This document shows positions 45,114 through 54,214 of a DNA stretch of 64,000 bases, in pieces (position 1 is the first letter of the stretch; each line of letters begins with the position of its first letter). The DNA comes from Sphingosinicella sp. LHD-64. GTDB lineage: Bacteria > Pseudomonadota > Alphaproteobacteria > Sphingomonadales > Sphingomonadaceae. Both the position numbers and the translations under genes were made by a program. The DNA lies in assembly GCF_031157375.1 (NCBI RefSeq), contig NZ_JAVIFV010000004.1, positions 372,001 through 436,000 of the forward strand. Reading direction: 5' to 3'. A model generated the notes under the pieces. It made no database searches and had not been told where the DNA came from. It saw only the letters and a list, made by a program, of their open reading frames with translations.

Positions 45114-45383
45114 ATGGGTGCGCTGAAGGCCGAAAGTCCGACTTACGCGCAGCGTCCGGAGCGCTGGGAATGCCGCGCCGACATCGTCGTGGCGGACGAT
45201 TGCGGTCGCGAGCTCATTGGCCGCCTCGCCAACATCTCGGAGGGCGGCTTCATGGCCGAGTGTGAGGAGAAGATCCCCAAGGGATCGATCGTCGAGGTTT
45301 GCCTTCCCGATCGCGGCCGCGTCCGCGCCGAGGTGCGGTGGGTACTCGGTTGGCGGTTCGGCGCGATGATACTGCCATCATAG
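45114..45383 (+). CDS. PilZ domain c-di-GMP receptor
   Basis: An 89-residue single PilZ domain. The ligand motifs are complete: RWECR (R17 and R21, RxxxR) and NISEGG (N40, the [D/N]xSxxG box). GGGAGGAT gives a good ribosome-binding site before the ATG at 45114. It closes the plus-strand signalling operon and is likely the local effector of the c-di-GMP pool made or destroyed by the GGDEF-EAL protein. Confidence 0.88.
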   Translation: MGALKAESPTYAQRPERWECRADIVVADDCGRELIGRLANISEGGFMAECEEKIPKGSIVEVCLPDRGRVRAEVRWVLGWRFGAMILPS

Positions 45384-45456
45384 CCTACGGCACGAGCGAC
45401 CGTGCGCGGATATGTGGCTAACAAGCGGCTTGCTTCTCGAGCAGCGACCAATGACG

Positions 45457-46728
45457 TTATCCGGCGCGCGATAGCCAGACCGGAACAGTTTCATCGGCGA
45501 GGAAAGCCTCGCTTCCGCGCCGGGGCCGGACCACAGCCCAGTCGGATCCGTCGACGAGCACTTCGGGCGCGAGCGCGCGCGAATTGTAGGTGCCGGCCAT
45601 GGTGGCGGCATAGGCGCCCGTCGTGCGAATGACCATGAGGTCACCCGCCTCTGCCCGGTCGAGGCGCCGGGCCGTTGCGAACACGTCGCCGCTCTCGCAG
45701 ACCGGCCCGACTACGTCGGCGATCATCTCGCCGCCCCTGGGAACAACCGCGCCGATCTCGTGCCAGGCATCGTAGAGGCTGGGACGCAGCAAGTCGTTCA
45801 TGGCGGCATCGACGATCACGAACGGGGCGACGGGCCCGGGCTTGACCCGGATGACCTCGGTCAGGAGAACGCCCGCATCGCCGACGATCAGCCGGCCCGG
45901 CTCGAAGATCAACCTCACATTCCAGCCGCGCGTCAGGCGCGCCACCATCGCGCCATAGTCTTCCATGCCGGGCGGGGGCGGGAGCGACGGATCATATGGA
46001 ATGCCGAGGCCACCGCCGAGGTCCGCAGTCCGAAGCGGATGCCCTTGCGAACGTAAGTGCGCGATCATCGCGCCCAGCCTGGTGATCGCGGCCTCCAGCG
46101 GCGCGAGGCTGGTGAGCTGGCTGCCGATATGCACCGCGAGCCCCCTGAGCTCGAGCCCCGGCAGGTCCCGGAGCTTTGTACATGCAGCTGGCGCATCGTC
46201 GATCGGAATTCCGAACTTGTTGTGGGCCGCGCCGGTCGAGATCTTCGCGTGCGACCCGGCGTCGACGTCCGGGTTGACCCGGAAGGCGACCGGCGCGGTC
46301 CGGCCCATGGACAGGGCGACCCCGGAAAGCATCTCGGCCTCGGGGACGGATTCGAGGTTGAACTGGCAAAGACCGCCTTCGAGCGCGAGCCGCATCTCGT
46401 CGGCGGTCTTGCCGACGCCGGAGAACACGATCTTGTCGGGCGCAATGCCCGCGGCACGCGCCCGGCTATATTCTCCGCCCGAGACCACATCGGCGCCCAG
46501 CCCCTCGGCCGCCAGCGTCGTCAGGACGGCGATGTTGGGATTGGCCTTCACCGCATAGGCAATGAGCGGATCTCCGAGTGACGAAAGGGCGGCGCGCAGG
46601 GCGTTCGCCTGCGCCCGCATCGCATTGGTCGAATAGACGAAGACGGGCGTGCCCACCGCTTTCGCAATGGCTGGCAGCGGCACGCCCTCGCAATGAAGCA
46701 CCCCCTCGTGGGGGCGGAAATAACTCAT
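45457..46728 (-). CDS. lysA: Diaminopimelate decarboxylase
   Basis: A 423-residue PLP enzyme (fold III) for the last step of lysine synthesis, meso-diaminopimelate to L-lysine. AYAVKANPN holds the Schiff-base Lys, HIGSQ and DLGGGLGIPY bind phosphate, and GPVCESGD contains the active-site Cys of the dimer partner. The start at 46728 (MSYFRPHEGVLH) matches the normal N-terminus; five further codons of open frame upstream are unlikely. Not linked in function to its neighbours; it sits between the PilZ gene and the receptor terminator. Confidence 0.95.
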   Translation of the reverse strand: MSYFRPHEGVLHCEGVPLPAIAKAVGTPVFVYSTNAMRAQANALRAALSSLGDPLIAYAVKANPNIAVLTTLAAEGLGADVVSGGEYSRARAAGIAPDKIVFSGVGKTADEMRLALEGGLCQFNLESVPEAEMLSGVALSMGRTAPVAFRVNPDVDAGSHAKISTGAAHNKFGIPIDDAPAACTKLRDLPGLELRGLAVHIGSQLTSLAPLEAAITRLGAMIAHLRSQGHPLRTADLGGGLGIPYDPSLPPPPGMEDYGAMVARLTRGWNVRLIFEPGRLIVGDAGVLLTEVIRVKPGPVAPFVIVDAAMNDLLRPSLYDAWHEIGAVVPRGGEMIADVVGPVCESGDVFATARRLDRAEAGDLMVIRTTGAYAATMAGTYNSRALAPEVLVDGSDWAVVRPRRGSEAFLADETVPVWLSRAG

Positions 46729-46771
46729 CGCTCGTCCTCGCATCGACGCCTGAACGAGTCAGGGCGCCAAG

Positions 46772-46802
46772 AAAAAAAGCCGCGGCCCGAAGGCCGCGGC
46801 TT
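46772..46802 (-). terminator. Rho-independent terminator of the TonB receptor gene
   Basis: On the minus strand an 11-base-pair stem AAGCCGCGGCC closes on a TTCG loop and is followed by TTTTTTT. It begins 17 bp after the receptor stop codon and separates that gene from lysA. Confidence 0.9.
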
Positions 46803-46818
46803 CGCCAGGGACCTGTTG

Positions 46819-49800
46819 CTAGCGCAACTGCAGTCGGACGCCGACGCGGAACTGCCGTCCGAGCAAGTCACTGTAAGTGCTGTTCGCGGCGAGGCCGGTT
46901 TCGGGCAGCAGGAGCGGCGTGGCGTTGAACACATTGGTCACGTTGATGAAGAACTCTCCGCCGCGACCGAACCCTTGGAACCGCGAGGTCAGATTGAGAT
47001 CGACGTAAAACGTGCCATCGACCCGGTTGCGCTCATAGGTCGGCGCATTGACGGTCGAGACCGGGCAATCCGTCTGGCACTCGATGCCGTTGGCGACATA
47101 TTTGCCGGCGCTGACGCCGCGGCCGATCGCGGTGATGCCGAAAGCGTCGGTGTCGTAGGATGCGCTGATGCGGTAGATCCATGTTGGCGTGCTGAACTGG
47201 CCGCCGTTCACGCCCACCGAGTTGAGCACCACCGTGCCCGGAACGCCGCTGTCGAAGCGGTTCTCCAGATAACGGGTGGCGAGGCCGCGGAGCGTGAACA
47301 TGCCTGTTGCGCCGGCGAAGAAGCGGTTGAGCGGCACGCGGTAGGACGCATCGATGTCGATGCCGCGGACCTCCTGGCTGGCCGCGTTGAACGGCTGCGT
47401 CCGGATGATCAGATAAGGTTGCGCCGGGTTTTGCGTGCGCGCGGCGTCGACGCTGATCGCGTCGCAGAACGCCTGCTCCCCCAGGTAACACAGATTGACG
47501 ATCTGCTGCGCGCTGAAGGTACTGATCCCGCTGTTCACTTCGATGTCGAAATAGTCGACCGCGAGGTTGAAGCCGGGCAGGAAGGTCGGCGAGAACACCG
47601 CGCCGATATTCCATTGGTCGGACTTTTCCGGATCCAGGTCGGGGTTGCCCGTCGCGAAGCCGGAATAGCTGTAGCTCGCTACCGGGAGTTGGCCCGCTGG
47701 GACAAAGGACGGGCTCTCACCGTTCACGAAGCCGGGGTTGGTCACCGAATCGCTGTTCGCCGTGCCCGCCTGGAACAGATCGTTGAGGTTGGGCGCGCGC
47801 ACGTCGCGGGAACGGGTGACGCGCAGGCGGATGTCGTCGATCGGCTGCCAGGTCGCGCCCGCCTTCCAGGTCGTGACATAGCCGGCGGTCGAATAGTCGG
47901 TCGCGCGCACCGCGCCGTTGAACTCCAGGCCGAGCCCGAGCGGAATCACGGTTTCGAGATATGCTTCCCGGACGTCGTACGACCCGAAGCTCGGCAGGTA
48001 ATTGCCCACCGACCAACGATTGGTGACGATGGGGTTGCCGCTAGAGTCGACGCCCGGCACCGGCTGGAACTCGTCGGGCACGAAGCCGCTGACCTCTTCC
48101 TTGCGATATTCTGCGCCGATCGCCACGCTGACATCGCCCGCCCAGGTCGCGAACGGCGTAACCGAGAGGTTGAAGCCGACGACGGTCTGCTCGATCACCT
48201 GGTCGCGATACGGATCGCCCAGCACGTAATCGATCGCCGCCGGGTCGGCGACGCCGACACCGAGACGGTTCAACGGGACGCACGCGGGGTCATTGTTGGC
48301 CGGATTGGTATCGACGTTGATCAGGCACTGGATCGAACCGACGGGATAACCGCTGCCGGCGGGCGCAAAGGCCGCGTCCCGCGCGGCGTTGATCCGCGCG
48401 CCGTTCTGGATGTTGCGCAGCTGCTCGCGCAGTTCGGCGCGGCCATATTGACCATAGACGTCCCAGCGCGCGGCCCGCCCGAACAGGTCGAACTCGCCCT
48501 CCGCGCCGATCAGGTAACGCTGCACCTCGCGCCGGTTGTCGATCCCCCGGAACGGCAGGTCGGCCGACGTCGTGGCAATGGTCACGCTGGTGATGCCCTG
48601 CAGCCGATCAGCGCCCAGCGTGTTCAGCAGGAACGCGTTGCAGGTGACCGGCACCGGCGTCTGGGTGCAGCCCGTCGCATTGAGTACGATGCCGGTCTGC
48701 AGGTTCGGCCCGGCGTTGAAGAATATCTCCTGTCGATTGTACGCGGCCTCGGCGAACAGCTCTATGCCATCGGCAATCTCGTAGCTGATGCGGCCGAACA
48801 CGCCCTGGCGGTCATCCTCCGGATCCAGGCCGATATTGCGTCCCGAATCGTTGACCCGCCAGTCGCCGCCGCGCGTGCGCAGCGGCACGGCGCTGCCGGT
48901 GGGTGACGGGAAGGTCAGATCCCCCCAGACGAACTGGTTGACCGACCCGCCGCCGCCGAAATAGAGGCCGCGCAGCCGATTGGCGGCGCCGCCCGCGGAG
49001 TTGGTGATGATGCTGCCAGGGGTGGAATTGGTCGGACCCGCGCCTCGCACGAAGATGTACTGCGGGGCGCCCGAGTTGGCGTTCGCGAGATAGGCCGGGT
49101 TTTCAAACCGCAGAAATCCGATCTGGTTCCAGTCGCGGTCGACCTGAAGGATGCCATCGCGATGGGCGATCTCGCCGCTCAGCAGGATGTGGCCGCGCCC
49201 ACCCGCGAACGACATGCCACCCGTGAGGTTGACCGAATAGTTGAAGCCGTCGCCATATTGGGTGACGCCGGTATCGCCCTCGATCTTCAGCCCCTCATAT
49301 CGGTTGTCGAGGATGAAGTTGACGACGCCCGCGACCGCGTCCGAGCCATAGGCCGCCGAGGCGCCGCCGGTCACCACCTCGACGCGCGAGATCAGCGCCT
49401 GGGGGATGGTGTTGATGTCGACGACCCCGGTGATCGCCGAGCCCACCGATCGTCGGCCATTGACCAGCACCAGCGTGCGAGTCCCGCTTGCGCCGGCGTC
49501 CAGATTGCGGAGGTTGAGCGCGTTGATGCCCGCCTGCCCGCTCGAGATGTTGAGGCGCGAGTTGGAAGGACGCGTCGAGCCGGCAAGCGACGGCAGGGTG
49601 TTGACGAAATCGGCGATGTTGTTCGACGGCGAACCGCTTTCGATCTCCGCCTCGGTCAGCACGGTCAGCGGAGTCGGCGCCTGAAAGCCGTCGCGAATGA
49701 CGCGGGTGCCGGTAATGACGATTTCGTCCCGGCGCTGCGCTTCGTTCAACGAGGCCTCGGTGGCCTGCGCCATCGCGGTCTCGCCAGCGCCTTCGGCCGT

Positions 49801-49893
49801 GGCGGTCTGCGCCGAGGCGGCGCCGGCCATCGCCAGCGCAGCACAGGCGCCTCCCGAAAAGAGAAACGTTTTCAGTGACGTGGAAGCGCGCAT
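46819..49893 (-). CDS. TonB-dependent outer-membrane receptor
   Basis: A 1024-residue exported receptor. A signal peptide ends near GAASAQ; the plug begins RRDEIVITGTRVIRDGFQAPTP and includes LVLVNGRRSVG and EVVTGGASAAYGSDAVAGVVN; the remainder is a 22-strand barrel with DLDPEKSDQWNIGAVF near residue 770. The last residue is Arg (VGVRLQLR) rather than the usual Phe. The start at 49893 gives a proper signal peptide and has AGGGGGA upstream. Of the type common in sphingomonads for sugar, peptide or other large substrates; no siderophore genes are near. The neighbouring permease and peptidases suggest a peptide or wall fragment as ligand. Confidence 0.9.
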   Translation of the reverse strand: MRASTSLKTFLFSGGACAALAMAGAASAQTATAEGAGETAMAQATEASLNEAQRRDEIVITGTRVIRDGFQAPTPLTVLTEAEIESGSPSNNIADFVNTLPSLAGSTRPSNSRLNISSGQAGINALNLRNLDAGASGTRTLVLVNGRRSVGSAITGVVDINTIPQALISRVEVVTGGASAAYGSDAVAGVVNFILDNRYEGLKIEGDTGVTQYGDGFNYSVNLTGGMSFAGGRGHILLSGEIAHRDGILQVDRDWNQIGFLRFENPAYLANANSGAPQYIFVRGAGPTNSTPGSIITNSAGGAANRLRGLYFGGGGSVNQFVWGDLTFPSPTGSAVPLRTRGGDWRVNDSGRNIGLDPEDDRQGVFGRISYEIADGIELFAEAAYNRQEIFFNAGPNLQTGIVLNATGCTQTPVPVTCNAFLLNTLGADRLQGITSVTIATTSADLPFRGIDNRREVQRYLIGAEGEFDLFGRAARWDVYGQYGRAELREQLRNIQNGARINAARDAAFAPAGSGYPVGSIQCLINVDTNPANNDPACVPLNRLGVGVADPAAIDYVLGDPYRDQVIEQTVVGFNLSVTPFATWAGDVSVAIGAEYRKEEVSGFVPDEFQPVPGVDSSGNPIVTNRWSVGNYLPSFGSYDVREAYLETVIPLGLGLEFNGAVRATDYSTAGYVTTWKAGATWQPIDDIRLRVTRSRDVRAPNLNDLFQAGTANSDSVTNPGFVNGESPSFVPAGQLPVASYSYSGFATGNPDLDPEKSDQWNIGAVFSPTFLPGFNLAVDYFDIEVNSGISTFSAQQIVNLCYLGEQAFCDAISVDAARTQNPAQPYLIIRTQPFNAASQEVRGIDIDASYRVPLNRFFAGATGMFTLRGLATRYLENRFDSGVPGTVVLNSVGVNGGQFSTPTWIYRISASYDTDAFGITAIGRGVSAGKYVANGIECQTDCPVSTVNAPTYERNRVDGTFYVDLNLTSRFQGFGRGGEFFINVTNVFNATPLLLPETGLAANSTYSDLLGRQFRVGVRLQLR

Positions 49894-50068
49894 CTGATCA
49901 ATCCCCCTGGGCAGCAGCCAGCCGGCATTAAGTAACAAGATTGTCACGGCTCGTCATAGTTTCTGTTGGCCAACCCATAACCTCGCGCCATTGTGTCGCC
50001 GAAAACCCGCCGGAAATGATACCAGCGACGCAATGAAGCTGGCGGCACGGCCGGCGCAGGGGAGGGTG

Positions 50069-51598
50069 ATGGCGTCACAAGCACAAGGCAGTTCCGCGTC
50101 GGCGGGTCAGGTGGTGCCGCGCGGCCTCGGTCGCCAGGCGCTCTATGTGCTGCTCGGCTTCTCCGCCGGCTTGCCCTTCTACATGTTCTCGACCGTGCTT
50201 TCGCTTCGGCTGCAGGCGCATGAGGTCGGGCTGGTCGTGATCGGCTTCTTCGCCTGGGTCCAGTTGCTGCCGACCTTCAAATTCCTCTGGGCGCCGTTGC
50301 TCGACCGCTACGAAATTCCGGGATTCGGCCGCTTCTGGGGCAAACGGCGCGGCTGGATCATGCTCGCCCAGCTCGGCATCTTCGTCTCGATGGCGGTGAT
50401 GGGGCTGACGTCCTCGGACGCCAATCTCGGCATCACCGCGCTGTTCGCGGTGCTGCTCGCCTTCTGGACGACGACGCTGGAGATCGCCGCCGACGCCTGG
50501 CGGATCGAGCTCGCGCCGACCCAGGAAGAGCAAGGGCCGCTCGCCGCCGCCAATCTCTGGGGCTATCGCACCGCGATGGTCGCGGCAGGGAGCGGCGCAT
50601 TGCTTGTCGCCGACCAGCCTGGCTGGGGCTGGACGGGCGCCTATCTCGCCATCGCCGCCGTCGCCTTCCTGCCCTTCCCGCTGCTCGCCGCGATGCGGCC
50701 GGACCCGGACCATGGCGGCAGCCGGAGCGGGGCGCTCCTCACCGGTCTCGGCGCCAGCGGGCTCATTCTCGGCGTCCTCATCGCCGTCGTGGCGGCGGTC
50801 GGCTGGCTGCTGCTCGGCGCCGCCTCGGGCATCGGGATCAGCGGCCAGACCAACGTCACGCCCTACGTGCTGGTGATCTGCATGCTGCCGTTCCTGGCGA
50901 TGGCGGCGGCGCTGCCCAAGATCCGCACGCTGCCGCCGACCGCGCCGGCGCGGCGCTCCGTCGCGCTCGGGCCCTATGTCGATTTCTTCTGGCGTTACGG
51001 CTTCATGGCGCTGGCGCTGATGGCCTTCGTCTCGATCTACCGGATGGGCGACGTGCTGGCGCTCAACCTCTCCAAGCCGATGATCCGCGGGCTCGGCTAT
51101 TCGCTGACCGAGATCGGCCTCGCCGATTCCTATGTCGCCTTGGTCTCGAGCATCGTCGGCGTCGGTCTCGGCGGCTGGATGGCGGCGCGCTGGCGGCAGG
51201 GGTGGACGCTGGCGATAGGCGCCGGTTTCGCCGCGCTCGGCAATTTCGGCTTCGTCTGGCTCGCCCACCAGCCGGTCGACGGGATGGCGCTCTACATCGC
51301 CACCGCCGCCGACCAGTTCGGCAACGGCATGGCGGGGGCGGTGTTCGTGGTCTATCTCTCGTTGCTGGTGAACCCCCGCTATCCAGGCGCGCAATATGCC
51401 TTCCTCTCAGGCTTCGCCTTCCTGCTGCCGCGCCTGCTGTCGGGTGCCGGCGGGTCGATCGTCGAGGCGTTCGACCGGGCCGGCTATCGGGGTTTCGATC
51501 TCTTCTTCCTCCTGTCCGGCCTGCTGAGCCTCGCGGCGCTGCTGTTCCTGCCGCTGATCACGAGAGCCCGCGCCCGGCCCGCGGACGATCCGGCATGA
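50069..51598 (+). CDS. AmpG-like MFS permease
   Basis: A 509-residue inner-membrane protein with 12-14 helices. YVLLGFSAGLPFYMFSTVLS at the start, FKFLWAPLLDRYEIPGFGR and LEIAADAWRIELAP are typical of the AmpG family, which imports anhydro-muropeptides for recycling. The start at 50069 is supported by AGGGGAGGG at good distance; upstream in-frame ATGs at 50033 lack such a site. It overlaps the serine hydrolase gene by 4 bp (ATGA). AmpG-like paralogs in sphingomonads often carry other cargo, so the substrate is not certain. Confidence 0.8.
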   Translation: MASQAQGSSASAGQVVPRGLGRQALYVLLGFSAGLPFYMFSTVLSLRLQAHEVGLVVIGFFAWVQLLPTFKFLWAPLLDRYEIPGFGRFWGKRRGWIMLAQLGIFVSMAVMGLTSSDANLGITALFAVLLAFWTTTLEIAADAWRIELAPTQEEQGPLAAANLWGYRTAMVAAGSGALLVADQPGWGWTGAYLAIAAVAFLPFPLLAAMRPDPDHGGSRSGALLTGLGASGLILGVLIAVVAAVGWLLLGAASGIGISGQTNVTPYVLVICMLPFLAMAAALPKIRTLPPTAPARRSVALGPYVDFFWRYGFMALALMAFVSIYRMGDVLALNLSKPMIRGLGYSLTEIGLADSYVALVSSIVGVGLGGWMAARWRQGWTLAIGAGFAALGNFGFVWLAHQPVDGMALYIATAADQFGNGMAGAVFVVYLSLLVNPRYPGAQYAFLSGFAFLLPRLLSGAGGSIVEAFDRAGYRGFDLFFLLSGLLSLAALLFLPLITRARARPADDPA

Positions 51599-52611
51599 TC
51601 GAGAACGTGGTGGAAGAAGCTTTCGCCCCCGCAGTGGAAGCCATCGCCGCCGGCCGAATCCCCGGCGCGACGCTCGGCATCGTCGCGGCGGACGGACGGC
51701 GGGCGGTCCGCGTCGCCGGCATGGCGGCGCTCGTGCCGGAACCGGAAGCGCTGACCGAAAGCCACTGGTTCGACCTCGCCTCGGTCTCCAAGGTCATCGC
51801 CACGACCACCATGATCCTGACCTTGGCGGAGGAGGGCCGGATCGATCTCGACCGGCCACTCACCGACGCGATCCCGGACCTGCGTCAATATGACGTCGCG
51901 AACGCCGCCGAACGGACGCTGACCTTCCGCGATTGCCTCGCCCATCGCACCTTCCTGCCGGCGGTCGAGCCGATCTACACTTATGGCGACGATCCGGAAC
52001 GCCTGCGCGCCTTCGTGCTGCAGCGCGAGTGGCGCCACGGCCCGCCGGTCTATTCCGACATCAACTTCATCCTCCTCGGCATTGCGATCGAGCGGATCAC
52101 CGGCGCGCCCTTGTCGGCTTGGCCGTTCGGCGCCGGCTTGAGCTTCGGCCCGCCGCCCGGACCCGCGGTCGCCACCGAAGCCTGTTCGTGGCGCGGCCGC
52201 GTCATGAAGGGCGAAGTCCATGACGAGAATGCCTGGGCACTCGGCGGCGCGCCGGGCCATGCGGGACTTTTCGGCACGGTGGCGGGCGTGCTGGACGTCG
52301 CCGCCGGCCTGCTCGACGGCACGGGCGCGTCGTCGTTCGTCCTGAAGGCGATCCGCACGCCAGCGCACGAGCGCCGAACCTGCGGCTGGGAACGACGCTT
52401 CGACGGCTGGCACGGCGGCGACGCCTGTTCGGACGAGACGATCGGCCATACCGGTTTCACCGGCACGGGCCTCTGGGTGGATTTCGAGCGCGGCCTTGCC
52501 TGGACGCTGCTGACAAATCGCGTCCACCCGACCCGCCATCGCGAGACTGGGATATTGGAGCTGCGCCGCGCCACCGGTGATGCGGCGGTCGCCGCCTGGG
52601 ACGCGCCCTAG
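51595..52611 (+). CDS. Serine hydrolase, class C beta-lactamase fold
   Basis: A 338-residue protein of the beta-lactamase/DD-peptidase (Pfam Beta-lactamase) family. SVSK is the SxxK nucleophile, HTGFTGT the KTG-like block; the second motif reads YSDIN, with Asp in place of the usual Asn of YxN. No signal peptide is visible, so it would act in the cytoplasm, unlike true beta-lactamases. Its start overlaps the permease stop, so it may hydrolyse the imported muropeptide or peptide ester. The TAG stop shares the bases CTAG with the converging PBP4-type gene. Confidence 0.8.
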   Translation: MIENVVEEAFAPAVEAIAAGRIPGATLGIVAADGRRAVRVAGMAALVPEPEALTESHWFDLASVSKVIATTTMILTLAEEGRIDLDRPLTDAIPDLRQYDVANAAERTLTFRDCLAHRTFLPAVEPIYTYGDDPERLRAFVLQREWRHGPPVYSDINFILLGIAIERITGAPLSAWPFGAGLSFGPPPGPAVATEACSWRGRVMKGEVHDENAWALGGAPGHAGLFGTVAGVLDVAAGLLDGTGASSFVLKAIRTPAHERRTCGWERRFDGWHGGDACSDETIGHTGFTGTGLWVDFERGLAWTLLTNRVHPTRHRETGILELRRATGDAAVAAWDAP

Positions 52612-54077
52612 TTTTCCGCCGCGATCAGGTTGAGGGCCCTGTCCATGAACTCGGTCGCGCTGACATCTCCCGGTACGTCATTGGCGTAGAAGGAGAAGGT
52701 CAGCGTCCGGCCACTGCGCGCGATCATGTAGCCGGAGAGGGCATTGGTCGCGTTGAGCGTGCCCGTCTTGGCGAACAGGCGCCCCTGCAGCGGCGTGTCG
52801 CGGAAGCGGCGGGCGAGCGTGCCGTCCACGCCGGCCACGGGGAAGGTGGCAAGCCACGCCGCGCCCCACGGCTGCGTGGCGGCCCAGCGCAGAAGGGCGT
52901 TGACCGCGCGCGGCGAGGCGCGGTTGTAGGTGGACATGCCCGAGCCGTCCGACAGGTCCCAGGCGGTGCGCGGCACCCCGGCGCGCTCCATCATCGCCGC
53001 GATCGCCGCGACGCCATCCTCGATCGAGCCCGAACCGGTGACGAGACCCAATCGGCGGATCATCAACTCGGAGTGCAGGTTCTGACTCTCCTTGTTGATG
53101 CGGGTGAGGTCCTCTGTGAGCGGAGGCGGGGTGAGGCGCGCGAGTGCCGCCGGCTCAGGCGGGCGCGGCATCGGCGGGCCGCTGCGGTGCGCCGGATCGT
53201 CGGCATCGCGCGAGAAGGGCCGGTGGCGCACCTCCGTGTCGCCCGTCACCCGGACGCCCCGCGCTTCGAGCAGGGTCCGCAGCCGCCACGCGGCAAAATG
53301 GGCCGGATCGTCGATGCCCATGCGCACAATCTCCGGCTCGGCGCCGGCCGCGATCGTACCGGTGAGGCGCAGTGTGCGGCGGTTCGGCATCCGGCGAAAC
53401 TGCAGGTCGGCCCCTCCTTCGGCGACGGTCGTCGCGAGATTCTCCACCTCGTACCAGGGCAACATGTCGAGGGTGGGACGCTCTCCGGCCACGCCGGGCG
53501 TCACGCGCATCACCAGCTCGTTGTCGTCCAGCGTCAGCGCCGAAATGGCGGTGCCATAGCGGCTCTGGATGTTGTTCCAGCTCATCCCCGGGCTCCAGCG
53601 CTGGTCGGGGAAGAGGCTGTCGTCGCCGATGACATGGCGCACCCGCCGGGTCCGAGCCGCGACCGCGTCGGCCAGCGCGGCAAGGCAATTGGTGATGCAG
53701 TCCGGCGCGCTCGACAGCCGCGCGTCGCCATGCCCGGTCAGGATGACATCGGCCATCCGCCCGTTCCCTTCGAGCCGTACCGCCGCGCCGCCCGCCCTGT
53801 CCGGCTGGTCCAGCCCGGACAGCGTCGCGAAGGCTGCGGCGGTGGTGAGCATCTTCGTGTTCGAGGCGGGCATGAAGCGATCGTCGGCGTTGATCGCGAT
53901 CAGCTCGCGGCCGTCTTCCGTGGTCACCAGCAATCCGAACCGCGCGCCGGGCGGGGCGGCAGCGAGCGCGGTTTCGACGCGCTGCCGAAGCGATCCCTGA
54001 TAGGCATAGGCCGGCGAAACCGCGCCGATCGCCAGCATCAGCAGGGCGGCGAGGAAATGGGAGCGGAGCGCATGCAT
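52608..54077 (-). CDS. dacB: D-alanyl-D-alanine carboxypeptidase/endopeptidase, S13 (PBP4 type)
   Basis: A 489-residue exported protein with a signal peptide ending near SPAYA. MPASNTKM holds the SxxK nucleophile, DLSDGSGMSTYN the SxN motif, and AKTGTLNATNALSGY the KTG motif. The long insertion between the first two motifs is characteristic of PBP4/S13. It trims D-Ala or cuts DD-crosslinks in peptidoglycan in the periplasm. Transcribed divergently from the S9 peptidase gene and toward the serine hydrolase. Confidence 0.92.
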   Translation of the reverse strand: MHALRSHFLAALLMLAIGAVSPAYAYQGSLRQRVETALAAAPPGARFGLLVTTEDGRELIAINADDRFMPASNTKMLTTAAAFATLSGLDQPDRAGGAAVRLEGNGRMADVILTGHGDARLSSAPDCITNCLAALADAVAARTRRVRHVIGDDSLFPDQRWSPGMSWNNIQSRYGTAISALTLDDNELVMRVTPGVAGERPTLDMLPWYEVENLATTVAEGGADLQFRRMPNRRTLRLTGTIAAGAEPEIVRMGIDDPAHFAAWRLRTLLEARGVRVTGDTEVRHRPFSRDADDPAHRSGPPMPRPPEPAALARLTPPPLTEDLTRINKESQNLHSELMIRRLGLVTGSGSIEDGVAAIAAMMERAGVPRTAWDLSDGSGMSTYNRASPRAVNALLRWAATQPWGAAWLATFPVAGVDGTLARRFRDTPLQGRLFAKTGTLNATNALSGYMIARSGRTLTFSFYANDVPGDVSATEFMDRALNLIAAEN

Positions 54078-54214
54078 GGCACGGAGCCTAGTTCACAACG
54101 CGGCCGGAACAACCCGGCACCACTCATTCAGAGCGTTGGCGCCGCTATAACGCAGGGGCATTTTCCGCCGGCCGGCGCTTGCGCACGCCGCACGCAGCGG
54201 CTTCAGTCGATGCG

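Noticed and set aside
46693-48906. A 737-codon open frame on the plus strand opposite the TonB receptor.
   Set aside because: Arg/Asp/Val-rich shadow without motifs; the receptor on the other strand has clear plug and barrel blocks and its own terminator.
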